7,666 nucleotides of DNA from Burkholderiaceae bacterium. Its GTDB lineage: Bacteria > Pseudomonadota > Gammaproteobacteria > Burkholderiales > Burkholderiaceae_C. The notes below the pieces were generated by a model. The model searched no databases and was not told where the DNA came from. It saw nothing but the letters and a program-made list of their open reading frames with translations. A program made the position numbers and the translations under genes. Of this stretch, positions 5,998 through 7,666 are shown piece after piece. The DNA is taken from the NCBI GenBank assembly GCA_017853735.1, contig JAFMJA010000131.1, forward strand, positions 1 to 7,666, written 5' to 3'. The stretch's first letter is position 1, and every line of letters begins with the position of its first letter.

Positions 5998-6630
5998 TTT
6001 TTTTCTCATTTACGTCGCTACTGTATCTTGCTTGGGCTTCTCGCCGCCCTGCAGGGCAATTGCCAAGCCGCTCAGGAGCGGACCCTGCTGGTCGTGGGCG
6101 ATTCCATCAGTGCCGAATACGGGCTGCCGCGTGGCAGCGGCTGGGTGGCCTTGCTTGCCCAAAAGCTGCGGCGGGACAAGCCCTCCTGGCAGGTTATCAA
6201 TGCCAGCATCAGCGGTGACACCAGCTTTGGCGGACGCTCGCGCCTGCCAGCGCTGCTGCAACAGCACCGCCCCGACTGTGTGCTGATTGAACTGGGCGGC
6301 AACGATGCCCTGCGCGGCTTGTCGCTGCAAGCCACCCAGGACAACCTGCTGGCCATGACCCAGTCTGCGCAGCAAGCCGGTGCCCGGGTGCTCCTCCTGG
6401 GCATGCAGGTCCCCCCCAACTACGGGCCTGACTACGCCCAACGCTTTGCCGAGCTTTTTGCGGTGGTGGCGCGGCAACGCAAAGTGCCTTTGGTGCCTTT
6501 CCTGCTCAAGGGCGTGGCCGATCAGGCCGACCCCACCCGACTTTTCCAGGCCGACCGCATCCACCCCAACGAGCAGGCCCAGCCCCTGATACTGAACAAT
6601 GTCTGGCCCGCCTTGAGGAAATTGCTGTAA
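5995..6630 (+). CDS. tesA: TesA-like exported SGNH/GDSL hydrolase (arylesterase / lysophospholipase-thioesterase)
   Basis: The 211-residue product is close to E. coli TesA (208), a periplasmic hydrolase acting on acyl thioesters, esters and lysophospholipids. Residues 1-25 form a signal peptide: a short n-region with HLRR, a hydrophobic YCILLGLLAAL, and a likely signal peptidase I site near NCQA|AQE. The Cys does not fit a lipobox. The SGNH blocks are all present: block I GDSIS with nucleophile Ser37, block II Gly74 in SGDTS, block III GGND with Asn103, and block V DRIH with Asp187 and His190. The frame is open 66 codons further upstream, but that part is antisense to ybbA and has no family resemblance, so the ATG at 5995 is chosen although no clear Shine-Dalgarno sequence precedes it. 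The stop overlaps the mnmH start by one base. The in vivo substrate cannot be read from sequence. Confidence 0.92.
   Translation: MFFSHLRRYCILLGLLAALQGNCQAAQERTLLVVGDSISAEYGLPRGSGWVALLAQKLRRDKPSWQVINASISGDTSFGGRSRLPALLQQHRPDCVLIELGGNDALRGLSLQATQDNLLAMTQSAQQAGARVLLLGMQVPPNYGPDYAQRFAELFAVVARQRKVPLVPFLLKGVADQADPTRLFQADRIHPNEQAQPLILNNVWPALRKLL
5998..6004. repeat. T7/A7 mononucleotide run at the ybbA-tesA start
   Basis: Seven T in a row follow the tesA ATG directly. On the other strand the same seven A form most of the spacer between the weak ybbA Shine-Dalgarno sequence (TGAG, 6008-6005) and its ATG. A length change by slippage would shift the tesA frame and alter ybbA ribosome-site spacing at once. 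Seven is short for a true contingency locus. Confidence 0.6.
6046..6064. repeat. Two overlapping palindromes upstream of ybbA, inside tesA
   Basis: GCCCTGCAGGGC (6046-6057) is a perfect 12-bp palindrome. GGCAATTGCC (6055-6064) is a perfect 10-bp palindrome sharing three bases with it. Together they lie about 50-70 bases upstream of the ybbA start, where its promoter or operator would be expected because the two genes have no spacer. They also encode the end of the tesA signal peptide. An operator role is inference only. Confidence 0.35.
6615..6620 (+). promoter_or_regulatory. Ribosome binding site of mnmH
   Basis: GAGGAA within the last codons of tesA lies nine bases before the mnmH ATG at 6630. 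Together with the TAATG stop-start overlap it fixes the mnmH start and suggests translational coupling to tesA. Confidence 0.75.
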
Positions 6631-7666
6631 TGCCATTGATCGCCATCTCTGCAGAGGAAGCGCTACACAAACTGTCGGGGTTTGACAGCGTGGTCGATGC
6701 CCGCAGTGAGGATGAGTTTGCGCAAGACCACCTGCCAGGTGCAATCAACTGGCCCACCCTGGACAATGCCCAGCGCCACGCGATTGGCAGCACCTACAAG
6801 CAGGTCAACGCCTTTGAGGCCAAGAAGCGCGGTGCGGCGCTGGCTGCGCGCAATATTGCCGCGCATATCGAACGCGAGGTGCTGGACAAGCCCAAAAACT
6901 GGCAGCCCCTGGTGTACTGCTGGCGTGGCGGCAAGCGCAGTGGCTCGCTCAGCCTGATCCTGAGCGAGATAGGATTTCGGGTCAGCCTGATCGAAGGCGG
7001 CTACAAAGCCTGGCGCGCCGCCATGCTGCAGGACATTACGCGCCTGGCTGCCAGTTATGACTGGCGCGTGATCTGTGGCACCACCGGCTCAGGCAAAACT
7101 CGGCTCTTGTTGGCTCTGCGTGAAGCCGGTGCCCAGGTACTTGACCTGGAAGGCCTGGCCAATCACCGCAGCTCGGTGCTGGGGGCCATCCCGGGCGTGC
7201 CGCAACCCAGCCAGAAACAGTTTGACACCCGTATCTGGGATGCGTTGCGCCAGTTCGATCCCAAACGCCCGGTCTTTGTGGAAAGCGAAAGCAAGAAAGT
7301 CGGCAATGTGGCGGTACCCGAAGCACTGATCACCGCGATGCGCGCTGCGCCCTGCCTGAACCTGCAGCTGGCCGATGCTGAGAGAGTGGCCTTGCTGATG
7401 GAGGACTACGATTTCTTTGTCCAAGACGGCCAGGCCTTCTGCGAGCGGCTGGATGCACTCAGCGAACTGCGCGGCAAACAGGTGGTTGATACCTGGAAAG
7501 CACAGGTGCTCGCCGGTGCGGTGGAAGCGGTGGTACGCGAGCTGCTGCTCACCCACTACGACCCGGTCTATGTGACTTCGATGAAACGCAACTTTGCTGG
7601 CTACGCCCAGGCCGGTTTGATCGCTCCGGCCAACCGCTCTGCGACAGCCATGCTGGCCTTGGCAAG
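6630..7666 (+). CDS. mnmH: MnmH (SelU), tRNA 2-selenouridine synthase, 3' end outside the window
   Basis: MnmH replaces the sulfur of 2-thiouridine at wobble position 34 of certain tRNAs (Lys, Glu and Gln types) with selenium. It uses selenophosphate from SelD and proceeds through a geranylated intermediate. The window holds 345 codons with no stop before the edge; family members run about 350-370 residues, so only a short tail is missing. Residues 1-140 are a rhodanese domain: VVDARSEDEF near 21-30, the active-site loop YCWRGGKRSGS with Cys97 (the same number as the catalytic Cys of E. coli SelU), and EGGYKAWR. A P-loop domain follows with Walker A GTTGSGKT (150-157), then LEGLANHRSSVLG, QPSQKQFDT and VESESKKVGN, all hallmarks of the family. 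Its ATG overlaps the tesA stop (TAATG) and a GAGGAA ribosome site precedes it. Its presence implies that the genome also encodes SelD. Confidence 0.95.
   Translation, partial: MPLIAISAEEALHKLSGFDSVVDARSEDEFAQDHLPGAINWPTLDNAQRHAIGSTYKQVNAFEAKKRGAALAARNIAAHIEREVLDKPKNWQPLVYCWRGGKRSGSLSLILSEIGFRVSLIEGGYKAWRAAMLQDITRLAASYDWRVICGTTGSGKTRLLLALREAGAQVLDLEGLANHRSSVLGAIPGVPQPSQKQFDTRIWDALRQFDPKRPVFVESESKKVGNVAVPEALITAMRAAPCLNLQLADAERVALLMEDYDFFVQDGQAFCERLDALSELRGKQVVDTWKAQVLAGAVEAVVRELLLTHYDPVYVTSMKRNFAGYAQAGLIAPANRSATAMLALA

Noticed and set aside
6010..6744. Minus-strand open frame (244 codons) opposite tesA
   Set aside because: TesA on the plus strand has a signal peptide and all SGNH blocks; the minus-strand product is a shadow without recognisable features.

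Overview
The window is ordinary chromosomal housekeeping DNA from a betaproteobacterium, most likely a member of the Burkholderiales close to the Comamonadaceae. This rests on protein character (Mfd, SerB and RlmB read like Comamonadaceae orthologues), a moderately high GC content, and the gene neighbourhood. I could not run a search, so genus is not assigned. No mobile element, CRISPR array, tRNA, rRNA or phage gene was seen. Gene density is very high, and no stretch of 300 bases lacks a gene.

The layout is two divergent pairs of transcription units that meet tail to tail. At the left edge, the 5' part of ispD (isoprenoid precursor synthesis) runs leftward out of the window. A 104-base divergent spacer follows (180-283), holding -10-like hexamers on both strands, a short inverted repeat and a perfect 11-bp hairpin. 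Rightward come mfd (transcription-repair coupling factor) and, nine bases after its stop, serB (phosphoserine phosphatase). These converge, across 27 bases, on a leftward pair: a YbbA-type ABC ATPase gene followed by rlmB (23S rRNA Gm2251 methyltransferase). The ybbA start codon overlaps the start codon of the divergent tesA-like SGNH hydrolase gene within one CATG. tesA in turn overlaps the start of mnmH/selU (tRNA 2-selenouridine synthase) by one base (TAATG). mnmH runs off the right edge.

Functionally the genes are a mix: isoprenoid synthesis, strand-specific DNA repair, serine synthesis, rRNA methylation, an envelope-associated ATPase with an exported esterase, and wobble-uridine selenation. 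Only ybbA-tesA looks like a functional pair known from other bacteria. The usual YbbP permease partner is absent here, which leaves the ATPase orphaned locally. I found no convincing undescribed system. The points most worth a second look are regulatory or architectural: the shared CATG start with an adjacent T7/A7 tract, the overlapping palindromes just upstream of ybbA, and the hairpin at the likely 5' end of the mfd transcript.
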